Below are positions 1 through 6,582 of a stretch of DNA of 9,888 nt, piece by piece; within the stretch, counting starts at the first letter, position 1; every line of letters begins with the position of its first letter. The notes beneath the pieces are model-generated. The model saw only the letters and a program-made list of their open reading frames with translations, was not told where the DNA came from and did not search any database. The stretch comes from an uncultured Clostridia bacterium (GTDB taxonomy: Bacteria > Bacillota_A > Clostridia > Oscillospirales > Oscillospiraceae), in assembly GCA_946410505.1 (NCBI GenBank), contig CAMKAP010000059.1:1-9888 (forward strand), written 5' to 3'. Position numbers and translations under genes: made by a program.

Positions 1-1031
1 ACAGCGAGGGCGAGGAAGGAAAATACTATCTCTTTACCCCCGGCGAAATCTGCGATGCGCTGGGTGCCGAGGACGGAAAGAAGCTCTGTGACTGTTATGA
101 CATCACCGAGGAAGGAAACTTCCACGGCAAAAGCATCCCGAATCTGCTCATCAACCAGCGCTGGAATCTGATCCCGGAGGGCTACGAGGACCTTGTGGAG
201 CGGCTTCGCCTCTACCGGCAGACGCGCCTCCCTCTGCGCACCGACACGAAGCTGCTCTCCGGCTGGAACGGTCTTATGCTGCTCTCGCTCAGCCGGGCCG
301 CCTGGGTCTTTGACGATCCGCGCTACGCAAATGCCGCCCGTGAGCTGGCGGATTTCCTGCTGCACACCGCCGGCGCGGAGGATCCCGAGCGCTTCGCCGC
401 CGTGTGTTATGACAGCCAGCGCGCTCCCCTGCCCGCCCAACTGGACGACTGTGTGTTCACCGCCCTGGGTCTGCTGGAGCTCTACCGTGTAGACTATGAC
501 GCCTCCCTCATCCTCGCTGCCAAAAGGCTCGCTGCATGGGTGGCGGAGCACTTTGCCGATCAAGACGGCGCTTATTTCCGCACTTCCGATCTCTCCGAGA
601 GGCTGATCAAACGGCCGAAGGAGCTCTTCGACGGGGCCATGCCCTCCGGCAACAGCGGCGCGGCGGTCCTCTTTGAGCTGCTGGGGCGGATGACCGGCGA
701 GCCGAAGTGGACCGCGCGCGCCGACGCGCTGCTGGAGCGGCTCTGCGGCCGGGCGCAGCAATACCCCGCCGGGATCGCCTTTGCCCTGACGGCGCTGATG
801 GCGAGAGTATACCCCACGCGGGAACTGGTCTGTGTAAATGACAGGCCCACTGAGATGCTGCGCAGCGTGACCGGGCGCTATGCGCCGGAGCTGAGTGTGC
901 TGCTCAAGCGGCCCGGAGACCCGCTTCTGGCTGAGGCCGCGCCTTTCACCGCGCAGATGGCGCAGCTCGACGGCAAGCCCACCTATTACCTCTGTCAGAA
1001 CGGCGCCTGCGGCCTGCCCTTTACGGAGTAA
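1..1031 (+). CDS. YyaL/DUF255 (SSP411-like) family protein, C-terminal part, 5' truncated
   Basis: The reading frame is open from base 3 to the TAA at 1029-1031, giving 342 residues; the gene starts upstream of the window, so the ATG at 195 is internal. Family members are about 650-690 residues, with an N-terminal thioredoxin-like DUF255 domain followed by an (alpha/alpha)6-barrel-like domain related to sugar epimerases. Only the second part is present here. Recognisable family signatures are EGEEGKYYLFTPGEI near the window start (usual form EGxEGxfYvWt), DTKLLSGWNGLML, DDCVFTALGLLELYR and DGAMPSGNSGAA. The biochemical role is not settled in the family; 'thioredoxin domain-containing protein' is the usual label, and some members have been suggested to act on N-acylglucosamine-type substrates. 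No frameshift is visible. The first base of a repeat element coincides with the last base of the stop codon. Family call is confident, function is not. Confidence 0.9.
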   Translation, partial: SEGEEGKYYLFTPGEICDALGAEDGKKLCDCYDITEEGNFHGKSIPNLLINQRWNLIPEGYEDLVERLRLYRQTRLPLRTDTKLLSGWNGLMLLSLSRAAWVFDDPRYANAARELADFLLHTAGAEDPERFAAVCYDSQRAPLPAQLDDCVFTALGLLELYRVDYDASLILAAKRLAAWVAEHFADQDGAYFRTSDLSERLIKRPKELFDGAMPSGNSGAAVLFELLGRMTGEPKWTARADALLERLCGRAQQYPAGIAFALTALMARVYPTRELVCVNDRPTEMLRSVTGRYAPELSVLLKRPGDPLLAEAAPFTAQMAQLDGKPTYYLCQNGACGLPFTE

Positions 1032-1194
1032 TACTGATACCTGATAGAAAGGTCGATAAAGTTTTCCAAGCAGAATTTGCGCCAGACGAGGCGAAGATCG
1101 CAGCGCATAATGGAGATATACGCACAAGGGCTTCAACGAAGCTTGGCGCGAATTATGACGGAAAGATTCCGAGATTTCTACCAGGTATCAGTAT
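1031..1194. repeat. MITE-like inverted-repeat element (164 bp)
   Basis: A 20-bp inverted repeat bounds the element: ATACTGATACCTGATAGAAA at 1031-1050 pairs with 1175-1194 with one mismatch (19/20). Inside it, AATTTGCGCCA (1074-1084) pairs with TGGCGCGAATT (1144-1154) with one G/T wobble, and GCTTC-AAC-GAAGC forms a small hairpin at 1130-1142. The outer and inner arms are nested, so a transcript would form a long imperfect stem. No ORF of note and no transposase is present. The left end starts on the last base of the upstream stop codon. A non-autonomous mobile element is inferred from size and termini; a clear target-site duplication was not found. It may also help end transcription of the upstream gene. 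Confidence 0.6.
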
Positions 1195-1397
1195 AATGAT
1201 CATCGGATGGCGAAATCAATCGAAGATTCGATTGATTTCGCTGCCAAACGACAAGTTTGGCAGCGAATGATTCTAAAAATCATTCGCCCGATGCTCATTG
1301 CAATGAGTATATGGCAAAACAGCTTTGCTGTTTTGCTGCGCAGCAAAGCTGCGCGGCGAAAAGCTCTTTCGCTTTTCGCCATCCTATAATCATTATA
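1192..1397. repeat. Multi-hairpin repeat element: closing stem with seven internal hairpins
   Basis: The ends are a 21-bp inverted repeat (1192-1212 with 1377-1397, 19/21 pairing). Between them lie seven hairpins in direct succession: 1210-1224/1227-1241 (15-bp stem, 2-nt loop), 1240-1249/1255-1264 (10 bp), 1263-1272/1278-1287 (10 bp), 1291-1299/1302-1310 (9 bp, one G/T pair), 1314-1323/1327-1336 (10 bp), 1338-1344/1348-1354 (7 bp) and 1355-1364/1371-1380 (10 bp). All stems except the fourth are perfect. Neighbouring stems share or abut a GC step, and the motif ATGGCRAAA recurs at 1207, 1311 and, inverted, near 1375. Almost every base is paired. Small ORFs here are by-products of the palindromes. 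It may be a non-autonomous mobile repeat or a structured RNA; it overlaps the preceding element by 3 bp. Confidence 0.7.
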
Positions 1398-1405
1398 AAA
1401 CAAAC

Positions 1406-1541
1406 GGGCTGTCTCAAAACGACCTGTCATTCTGAGCGCAGCGAAGAATCTCTTTCTGCTCGTTAAGAAAACTAATAAGAAAGAGATCCTTCGTCACTTC
1501 GTTCCTCAGGATGACAAAATAAGAAACGTTTGAGACAGCCC
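1406..1541. repeat. Nested inverted-repeat element, possible bidirectional terminator
   Basis: Outer arms GGGCTGTCTCAAAACG (1406-1421) and CGTTTGAGACAGCCC (1527-1541) pair except for one extra A. Inside, 1425-1457 (TGTCATTCTGAGC...) pairs with 1478-1516, which reads TGTCATCCTGAGG... on the other strand and has a few extra bases. From memory, the TGTCATTCTGAG/TGTCATCCTGAG arm pair resembles a REP-like repeat common in Firmicutes and Bacteroidetes, and GGGCTGTCTC resembles ends of some IS families; neither was checked. T-rich tracts follow on both strands (CTTTT after 1541, and GTTTGTTTTA on the minus strand below 1406), so it could terminate both the upstream plus-strand gene and the convergent degV-like gene. 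Confidence 0.6.
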
Positions 1542-1563
1542 TTTTCGTATCGAAGTTTAAACT

Positions 1564-2676
1564 TTACTTCTCGTCCTTGTCGCGGAACTCGCGCAGCTTC
1601 TCCCCCAGAGTGGCCGCGGCGCTGCCGCCGGCGCGGATCGCGCTCTCCCGGGCCTTGCGGGCGGTTTCCAGCGCTTTTCTCGCGTTTTCGCTGACGAGCT
1701 TGCTGGTCTTTTGAAAGGTCTCGCTGCCGGTCAGGCCCTTCAGGGCGTTCTCGCCCACCTTCATGGCCTCCTTCAGCCCGCCGGTGATCCCCTCGTTTCC
1801 GTAGCTGCGCACGCCCTCTTCGCTCTCGAAGAAGAGCGCCAGCGCGCCGGGGCCCACATGGCAGCCGGTGACCGGCTCGTAATCGGCCAGGAGGATCTGC
1901 TTCGGCGGCCGGCTGCGATTGAGCAGCTCGATCAGGTAGTCCGCGTCCTCGCGGCAGGCGGCGTGCACCACGCCCACGATCTGTTCCTCGGGGTTCACCA
2001 CCAGCTTATCGTAGATGGCTGCCAGCGCCTCGATGGACTTTTTCCGGCCGCGCAGCTTGCCGAAGGCCACGATCCTGCCCTCTTCATTGCCCTTGAGCAG
2101 GGGCTTGATGTTCAGGACGGTACCCATGATGGCGGAGAGGTTCGACAGCCTCCCGCCGCGGCGCAGATGCATCAGATCGTCCACCGTAAAGACGTTGAAC
2201 ATTTTTTCCACGTGCTCCTCCAGAATCTCCACAGCAGCCTCGGTGGGCACGTCCAGGTCGCGCAGCTCGGCCGCCTGCAGGGCGATGATCCCCTCGCCCA
2301 GGGCGGCGCCGCGGGTGTCGATGACGGCGACCAGACGGTCGGGGTACTGCTCGCGCAGCATCTGGGCACCGATGCGCGCAGAGTTGCAGGAGCCGGAGAT
2401 GCCGGAGGACATGGCCACATAGATCACATCCTGCCCCGCTTTCACATAGGGCTCAAAGAAGTCCATATACTGCTGGGGCGAGATCTGCGAGGTCGTCACC
2501 TGCAGGCCCTTTTTGATCCTCGCATAGAAGTCCTCGGCGTCGAAGCTGTCGGTGTCAAGGCAGGTGTGCTCTTCTCCGTCGTACATATAGGTGAAGGGGA
2601 TCACATGCAGACCGTAGTCGCGGATCTCCCGGTTGAGCAGATTGCCCGAGGTATCGGTCAGAACTGCAAAGCTCAT
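1564..2676 (-). CDS. DegV family fatty-acid-binding protein with long helical C-terminal extension
   Basis: The start chosen is the ATG at 2676-2674, because GGAGG (2686-2690) lies 9 bases upstream and the family N-terminus begins there (MSFAVLTDTSGNLL); the open frame up to 2805 crosses the promoter and is not coding. The product is 370 residues, against about 280-290 for typical DegV proteins. DegV proteins bind a single fatty acid and, as FakB subunits, present it to the FakA kinase; the family alone does not prove that role here. Visible signatures: TTSQ (61-64), the SSGISGSCNSA fatty-acid-site segment (90-100), DTRGAALGEG (120-129), FTVDDLMHLRRGGRLS (163-178), GRKK (209-212) and GPGALALFF (276-284), where the family fold normally ends. 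Residues 285-370 form a charged, alanine-rich region predicted to be amphipathic helix (ENARKALETARKARESAIRA). No FakA gene is adjacent. It converges on the 1031-1541 repeat cluster. Confidence 0.92.
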   Translation of the reverse strand: MSFAVLTDTSGNLLNREIRDYGLHVIPFTYMYDGEEHTCLDTDSFDAEDFYARIKKGLQVTTSQISPQQYMDFFEPYVKAGQDVIYVAMSSGISGSCNSARIGAQMLREQYPDRLVAVIDTRGAALGEGIIALQAAELRDLDVPTEAAVEILEEHVEKMFNVFTVDDLMHLRRGGRLSNLSAIMGTVLNIKPLLKGNEEGRIVAFGKLRGRKKSIEALAAIYDKLVVNPEEQIVGVVHAACREDADYLIELLNRSRPPKQILLADYEPVTGCHVGPGALALFFESEEGVRSYGNEGITGGLKEAMKVGENALKGLTGSETFQKTSKLVSENARKALETARKARESAIRAGGSAAATLGEKLREFRDKDEK

Positions 2677-2719
2677 TTCAGTGCACCTCCAATTATTCGT
2701 GGGACACATTCTGTTTCCT

Positions 2720-2748
2720 ATTATACCCAAGTCTGCCGGCTTGGGCAA
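2720..2748 (-). promoter_or_regulatory. Sigma-70-type promoter of the degV family gene
   Basis: Read on the minus strand, -35 TTGCCC (2743-2748) and a perfect -10 TATAAT (2720-2725) are separated by exactly 17 bp. The -10 lies about 43 bp before the ATG at 2676. The spacer holds the inverted repeat CCCAAG-N8-CTTGGG (2726-2745), overlapping the last three bases of the -35 box, which could serve as an operator. Confidence 0.75.
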
Positions 2749-2803
2749 GCTCCTGTGCCGCCGAAACGCCCTACACCGCCTTCCCCGGATCGTAGAATGG
2801 GGC

Positions 2804-2838
2804 AAAAGCGGACTCTACTGTGAGTAGAGTCCGCTTTT
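2804..2838 (-). terminator. Rho-independent terminator of pepF
   Basis: A perfect 15-bp stem (AAAAGCGGACTCTAC at 2804-2818 with 2824-2838) closes a 5-nt loop, 14 bp beyond the pepF stop codon. On the minus strand the stem ends in GCTTTT. The other strand has five Ts, so it may work in both directions. Confidence 0.85.
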
Positions 2839-2851
2839 TCAGCGCTTTTTG

Positions 2852-4651
2852 TCAGGAAAGCTGTTCCATTTCTTCTACAAGCTCGCCGAAGAGCTGCAGT
2901 GCGGAATTGACGGGCGCGGGGCTGGACATGTCCACCCCTGCGATCTTCAGCAGGGAGATCGGGTCGGTGCTGCAGCCGGCGGAGAGGAAGCGCTTGTAAT
3001 CCTTGACGGCACTCTCGCCCTCGGCGAGGATGCGGTTGGCGATGGCCACAGCGGCGGAGAAGCCGGTGGCATACTGGAACACATAGTAGTTGTAGAAGAA
3101 GTGGGGAATGCGGGCCCACTCCAGCGCGATCTCGTCGTCGGACACCATGTCCGGGCCGTAGTAGAGCTCGTTGAGGGCCTTGTACTTCCCGCTCAGGGCT
3201 TCGGCGGTCAGGGTCTCGCCCCGCTCGGCCATCCTCCCCATCTCCAGCTCAAATTCGGCGAACATGGTCTGGCGGTAAATGGTACCCTTGAACTGATCCA
3301 GGAAGTGGTTGATGAGATAGGCCCGCTCCTTTCTGTCCTCGGTCCTGCTCAGAAGATAGCGCATGAGCAGCACCTCGTTGCAGGTGGAGGCCACCTCGGC
3401 CACGAAGATCACATAGTCGCTGGTGCAGACGGGCTGGTACTTGGTGCTGTGATAGCTGTGCAGCGCATGGCCCATCTCGTGGGCCAGGGTGAACATGCTG
3501 TCCAGCGTGTCCTTCTGGTTCAGAAGCACATAGGGGTGGGGCCGGGAGCTGCCGGAGGAATAGGCGCCGCCGCGCTTGCCCACGTTTTCATACACGTCGA
3601 TCCAGCGGTTTTCAAAGCCCTCGCGCAGAAGCGCCGTGTAGTCCTCTCCCAGAACAGAGAGCGCGTCGAGCACCGTGGCCTTGGCCTCCTCAAAGGGGAT
3701 CGTGCGGGCAGCATCCGCCACAATGGGCGTATAGATGTCGTACATATGCAGCTCGTCCACACCCAGCAGCTTCCTGCGCAGGGCAACGTAACGGTACATC
3801 TTGTCCAGATTTCCGTGCACAGCCTCGATCAGATTGGTGTAGACCTCCACCGGCACCTCGGTCCGGTCGAGAGCGGCGGTCAGGGTGTTTTCATAGCCCC
3901 GGGCGTCGGCAAAGAAGCGCAGCTGCTTAAACTGGGCATCCAGCGTGGCGGCGAGGGTATTTTTCATCTGTCCGTAGACACCGTAGAGCTTTTCAAAGCC
4001 GTCCCTGCGCAGGGCGCGGTCCACGCTCTCCATGATGACGCCGTAGGAGCCGTTGGTGAGCGGATGCGCTTTCCCTTCGCTGTCCACAGCGTCGGGGAAC
4101 TTCAGATCGCTGTTGCGCAGGACGCTGCCGATACCGTCCGGCGCATCAGCCATCTCGCCTGCGGCGGCCAGCAGCTTTTCCTCTGCGGGAGAGAGGATGT
4201 GTTCTGCCCTGCGGCGGATCTGGTAGAGGCTGCGGCGGTAGGTCTCCAGGGCGGGCTGGGCAATGTAAAAGAGGTTCAGCCGGTCCTCGTCGATCGCCAT
4301 GATCTCCGGCGCCGCGAATGCGGAGGCGCTGGACACGGCCACCACCGTGGCCATGGCCTTGCCGCGCATATCCTGATAATAGCTGTTGCCGGTATCCTGG
4401 TCGCCCTTACAGCTGGCATAGCCGTAGAGCATGCCGAGGCGCACTTCCAGCTCGTCCTCCAGGCGAAAATACTCCAGCAGGCTCTCGGCACTCTCGCCAA
4501 GGCGGCCCCGGAAGGCCGCAACGCGCGCGGGCATCTCCTTGATCGCCTCGTACTCTCTGAACCAGGCCTCGTCGCTCTCGAACATATCCTGCAGATTCCA
4601 GGTGAATTCCTCCGGTACATCGCACCGGGGCAAAATGGTTTTTGCGTCCAT
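2852..4651 (-). CDS. pepF: Oligoendopeptidase F (M3B family metallopeptidase)
   Basis: The 599-residue product matches the usual length of PepF (about 600). It is a cytoplasmic zinc metallopeptidase that cuts short peptides, generally in peptide recycling or nutrition. The zinc motif HEMGH is at residues 391-395 (TLAHEMGHALHSYHS) and the third ligand is probably E419 in FVAEVASTCNE. The N-terminal oligopeptidase F helical domain is complete, and family motifs such as GGAYSSGSS (361-369), IYRQTMFAEFE (458-468) and NYYVFQYATGFSAA (521-534) are present. There is no signal peptide. The start is the ATG at 4651-4649: GGAGG at 4659-4663 lies 7 bases upstream, and the longer open frame up to 5845 is antisense to the neighbouring hydrolase. 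It has its own promoter (4685-4713) and terminator (2804-2838), so it is probably monocistronic and divergent from the SxxK hydrolase gene. Confidence 0.96.
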   Translation of the reverse strand: MDAKTILPRCDVPEEFTWNLQDMFESDEAWFREYEAIKEMPARVAAFRGRLGESAESLLEYFRLEDELEVRLGMLYGYASCKGDQDTGNSYYQDMRGKAMATVVAVSSASAFAAPEIMAIDEDRLNLFYIAQPALETYRRSLYQIRRRAEHILSPAEEKLLAAAGEMADAPDGIGSVLRNSDLKFPDAVDSEGKAHPLTNGSYGVIMESVDRALRRDGFEKLYGVYGQMKNTLAATLDAQFKQLRFFADARGYENTLTAALDRTEVPVEVYTNLIEAVHGNLDKMYRYVALRRKLLGVDELHMYDIYTPIVADAARTIPFEEAKATVLDALSVLGEDYTALLREGFENRWIDVYENVGKRGGAYSSGSSRPHPYVLLNQKDTLDSMFTLAHEMGHALHSYHSTKYQPVCTSDYVIFVAEVASTCNEVLLMRYLLSRTEDRKERAYLINHFLDQFKGTIYRQTMFAEFELEMGRMAERGETLTAEALSGKYKALNELYYGPDMVSDDEIALEWARIPHFFYNYYVFQYATGFSAAVAIANRILAEGESAVKDYKRFLSAGCSTDPISLLKIAGVDMSSPAPVNSALQLFGELVEEMEQLS

Positions 4652-4684
4652 ATTGTTTCCTCCGTTCAGTGTTTTCTGCCCGAC

Positions 4685-4713
4685 AGTATACCATAAGCCG
4701 CCCCTGTCCGCAA
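4685..4713 (-). promoter_or_regulatory. Promoter of pepF
   Basis: On the minus strand, -35 TTGCGG (4708-4713) and -10 TATACT (4685-4690) are 17 bp apart, placing the start of transcription about 27 bp before the pepF ATG. The -10 matches 5 of 6 consensus bases; the -35 is weak apart from its TTG. Confidence 0.65.
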
Positions 4714-4717
4714 GGCG

Positions 4718-4740
4718 CAAAAACTTTGTCAAAAACCTTG
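4718..4740. repeat. Short direct repeat between divergent promoters, candidate operator
   Basis: CAAAAACTTTG (4718-4728) is followed 12 bp later by CAAAAACCTTG (4730-4740), 10 of 11 bases identical. The pair lies between the outward-facing -35 boxes of pepF (ends 4713) and the SxxK hydrolase gene (starts 4738). A shared regulator site is inference from position; chance in an A-rich spacer is possible. Confidence 0.35.
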
Positions 4741-4765
4741 AAAAACAGTCGGGGCGTGATAGAAT
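4738..4765 (+). promoter_or_regulatory. Promoter of the SxxK serine hydrolase gene
   Basis: TTGAAA (4738-4743) and TAGAAT (4760-4765) are separated by 16 bp; the -10 matches 5 of 6 consensus bases. Transcription would start near 4772, about 24 bp before the first candidate ATG. Confidence 0.55.
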
Positions 4766-4795
4766 ATAGGCACGTCTGATTGATGCTGGGAGAAA

Positions 4796-6520
4796 ATGGA
4801 GAAGAACATGAAGCTGCTGAAAAATCTGCTGTCCGCCGCGCTGATCCTGTGTCTGCTGCCGGGTGTGCTGCCCGTCGCCTGCGCCGAGGACGATGCGCGC
4901 TTTGCCGGAAAAACCTGGGAGGAAGTCATTGAGGATTTCAACGCCCGTCTCGGCATCGAAAGCCGCAACGCCGCCTACGGTTACCGCAACACCGTCACCG
5001 GGGAGGAGCACTTCTTCAACCCGGACCAGTACATGGTGGCGGCCAGCATGTATAAGGTGCCGCTGAACATGATGGTGTCCGAGCGGGTGTATAACGGCGA
5101 GATCTCCATGGACACACTGATCGGCGGTCTGAGCTACCAGAAGCTCCAGCAGGGCAGCATCATCCACTCGGACAACGACTATGCCCGGGCCCTCTGGATG
5201 TATGTGGGCAACGGCAACTACCGCAGCTACCGCCGGGCCATCGCCCCGCTCATGGGTGAGGACGCCGACACGGTGGACCCCCAGTATTACATCAACAACC
5301 TCTTCACCCCCCGGCAGATGATCCACTGTCTGACCGAGCTCTATGATAACGCCGAGCACTACCCCGGCGTCATCGACTGTATGAAGCAGGCCGAGCCCAG
5401 CGAATACTTCCGGCGCAGCGAAAACCGCTATGAGATCGCCCATAAATACGGCTACTGGGAGGATACCTCCCTGCACATGAACGACTGCGCCATCGTCTAC
5501 ACGGATGAGCCGATCCTGATCGTGTGCTTTACCGACGGGCTCCACAACGCCTACCAGGTGCTGGCGGAGTTCTGCACCCTGATGTGCGACTACGCCCAGT
5601 ATGAGCTTGACCACCGCAAGGCGGCCGAGGGCGCGCTGGACGCCGCGCTCAGCGAGATCGCCCTGCCCGAATTCAAGACGCAGAAAGAGCAGCCTCTGCC
5701 GACGCCAACACCGGAACCCACGCCGGAGCCAACGCCCGCCCCTGCGGAAGATCCTGCGCCGGCGCGTCAGGGTGTCTCCCCGCTCTGGCTGCTTCTGGCC
5801 CTTGCCGGCGGCGGTTTGTTCCTGCTCTGTGCGCTGGGCCGCCATAAGCTCCGCCTTCGCCGCATGCGGCTGCTGGCCGGGGCGCTGTCAATGCTCCTGG
5901 CCGTCGGTGCCGGCGCCATGGCGCTGATCAGCCTCTCCCCTGCCGTACGCCCCGGAGGGGACGGCATGCTCCCTGCCATGAATCTCAGCGACGTGGTGCC
6001 TTTCCTCGGTCACCCCGACCCCCAGGAGGACGTGATGGCCTTCTTCGACGCGCTGGAGCTGCAGGACTATGAAAAGTTTTACGCCATGCTGGACGGCTAC
6101 AGCAGCCTGGGGCTGGAGGACCGCCCCGAGACGGGACCGGGGCGCATGATCCTCGGCGCACTGCGGGACAGCTATTCTTACCGGCTGGAGGGCGAGAGCC
6201 GCGTATCCGGCGATCTGGGCGAGCAGGAGGTCTATCTGCGCTCCCTGGATCTGAAGGCGGTGGAGGAAGCCCTGCGGGAGGAAACCCGCAATCAGCTGGA
6301 GATTTTGAGTGCGGAGCGGACCTATCGCGAGCTCTGTGACGAGAACGGCTTCTATCTTCCCCAGGTGGTGGAGGAGGCCGTCAATGCCGCCACCGGCGTG
6401 GTGCTGGGCCGCATCGAGGACTTCTATGCCGACCATACGCTGACGCTCCATCTGCTCTACAGCGAGGGCTGGTACGTGCAGGCGGACGATGCGCTGGTGA
6501 ATGCCGTTCTCGGCGCGTGA
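4796..6520 (+). CDS. Secreted membrane-anchored SxxK serine hydrolase (class A beta-lactamase-like) fused to a C-terminal extracytoplasmic domain
   Basis: The product has 574 residues. Order of parts: a signal peptide (about 1-30, ending VACA before EDDARF); a penicillin-binding/class A beta-lactamase-like domain (about 35-275); a proline/glutamate-rich linker of PTPEPTPEP type (about 301-322); a hydrophobic helix (328-348); a very basic loop RHKLRLRRMR (349-358); a second helix (359-380); and an acidic 190-residue C-terminal domain. Catalytic motifs are SMYK (S84, K87), SDN (125-127) and KYG (217-219) in place of KTG/KSG. The positive loop puts both large domains outside the cell. The C-terminal part (DVMAFFDALELQDYEKFYAML) resembles the DUF4878/NTF2-like lipoprotein domains, a tentative reading. 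The substrate is unknown; antibiotic resistance should not be assumed, as many such proteins are cell-wall peptidases or esterases. An ATG at 4808 with GGAG 6 bases upstream is an equally good or better start. Confidence 0.85.
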   Translation: MEKNMKLLKNLLSAALILCLLPGVLPVACAEDDARFAGKTWEEVIEDFNARLGIESRNAAYGYRNTVTGEEHFFNPDQYMVAASMYKVPLNMMVSERVYNGEISMDTLIGGLSYQKLQQGSIIHSDNDYARALWMYVGNGNYRSYRRAIAPLMGEDADTVDPQYYINNLFTPRQMIHCLTELYDNAEHYPGVIDCMKQAEPSEYFRRSENRYEIAHKYGYWEDTSLHMNDCAIVYTDEPILIVCFTDGLHNAYQVLAEFCTLMCDYAQYELDHRKAAEGALDAALSEIALPEFKTQKEQPLPTPTPEPTPEPTPAPAEDPAPARQGVSPLWLLLALAGGGLFLLCALGRHKLRLRRMRLLAGALSMLLAVGAGAMALISLSPAVRPGGDGMLPAMNLSDVVPFLGHPDPQEDVMAFFDALELQDYEKFYAMLDGYSSLGLEDRPETGPGRMILGALRDSYSYRLEGESRVSGDLGEQEVYLRSLDLKAVEEALREETRNQLEILSAERTYRELCDENGFYLPQVVEEAVNAATGVVLGRIEDFYADHTLTLHLLYSEGWYVQADDALVNAVLGA

Positions 6521-6534
6521 GAAACAGATAATGC

Positions 6535-6570
6535 AAACGGGCTTTGACCGCGGTCAAAGCCCGTTTTTTT
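6535..6570 (+). terminator. Palindromic rho-independent terminator
   Basis: Bases 6535-6566 form a perfect 32-bp palindrome (AAACGGGCTTTGACCG and its reverse complement) directly followed by a T run to 6570. It lies 14 bp after the SxxK hydrolase stop codon and 12 bp beyond the stop of the convergent hydrolase at 6583, so it may terminate both genes, better in the plus direction where the T run is longer. Confidence 0.9.
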
Positions 6571-6582
6571 GCTTTATTCGGT

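Noticed and set aside
1192..1397. CRISPR array
   Set aside because: The repeats are inverted hairpins of different sequence and size, not identical direct repeats with regular spacers.
1200..1466. Small ORFs of 60-76 codons in the hairpin cluster
   Set aside because: Similar peptides arise on both strands because the DNA is palindromic; no separate coding signal.
1031..1541. Remnant of an insertion sequence with transposase
   Set aside because: Inverted termini are present but no transposase-like reading frame or motif was found.
2677..2805. N-terminal extension of the DegV family protein
   Set aside because: It spans the promoter and lacks similarity to the family; the ATG at 2676 has a good GGAGG.
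1711..2823. 370-codon plus-strand open frame over the degV gene
   Set aside because: Antisense shadow of a gene with clear family motifs; no ribosome site or domain.
2849..4696. 615-codon plus-strand open frame opposite pepF
   Set aside because: It is the antisense of a well-conserved M3 peptidase; the translation is rich in H, G, V and L with no domain, as expected from GC-rich codon use on the other strand.
4652..5845. Extension of the pepF frame upstream to give 997 codons
   Set aside because: The extra part is antisense to the SxxK hydrolase gene and crosses both divergent promoters; PepF family length and the ribosome site fit the ATG at 4651.
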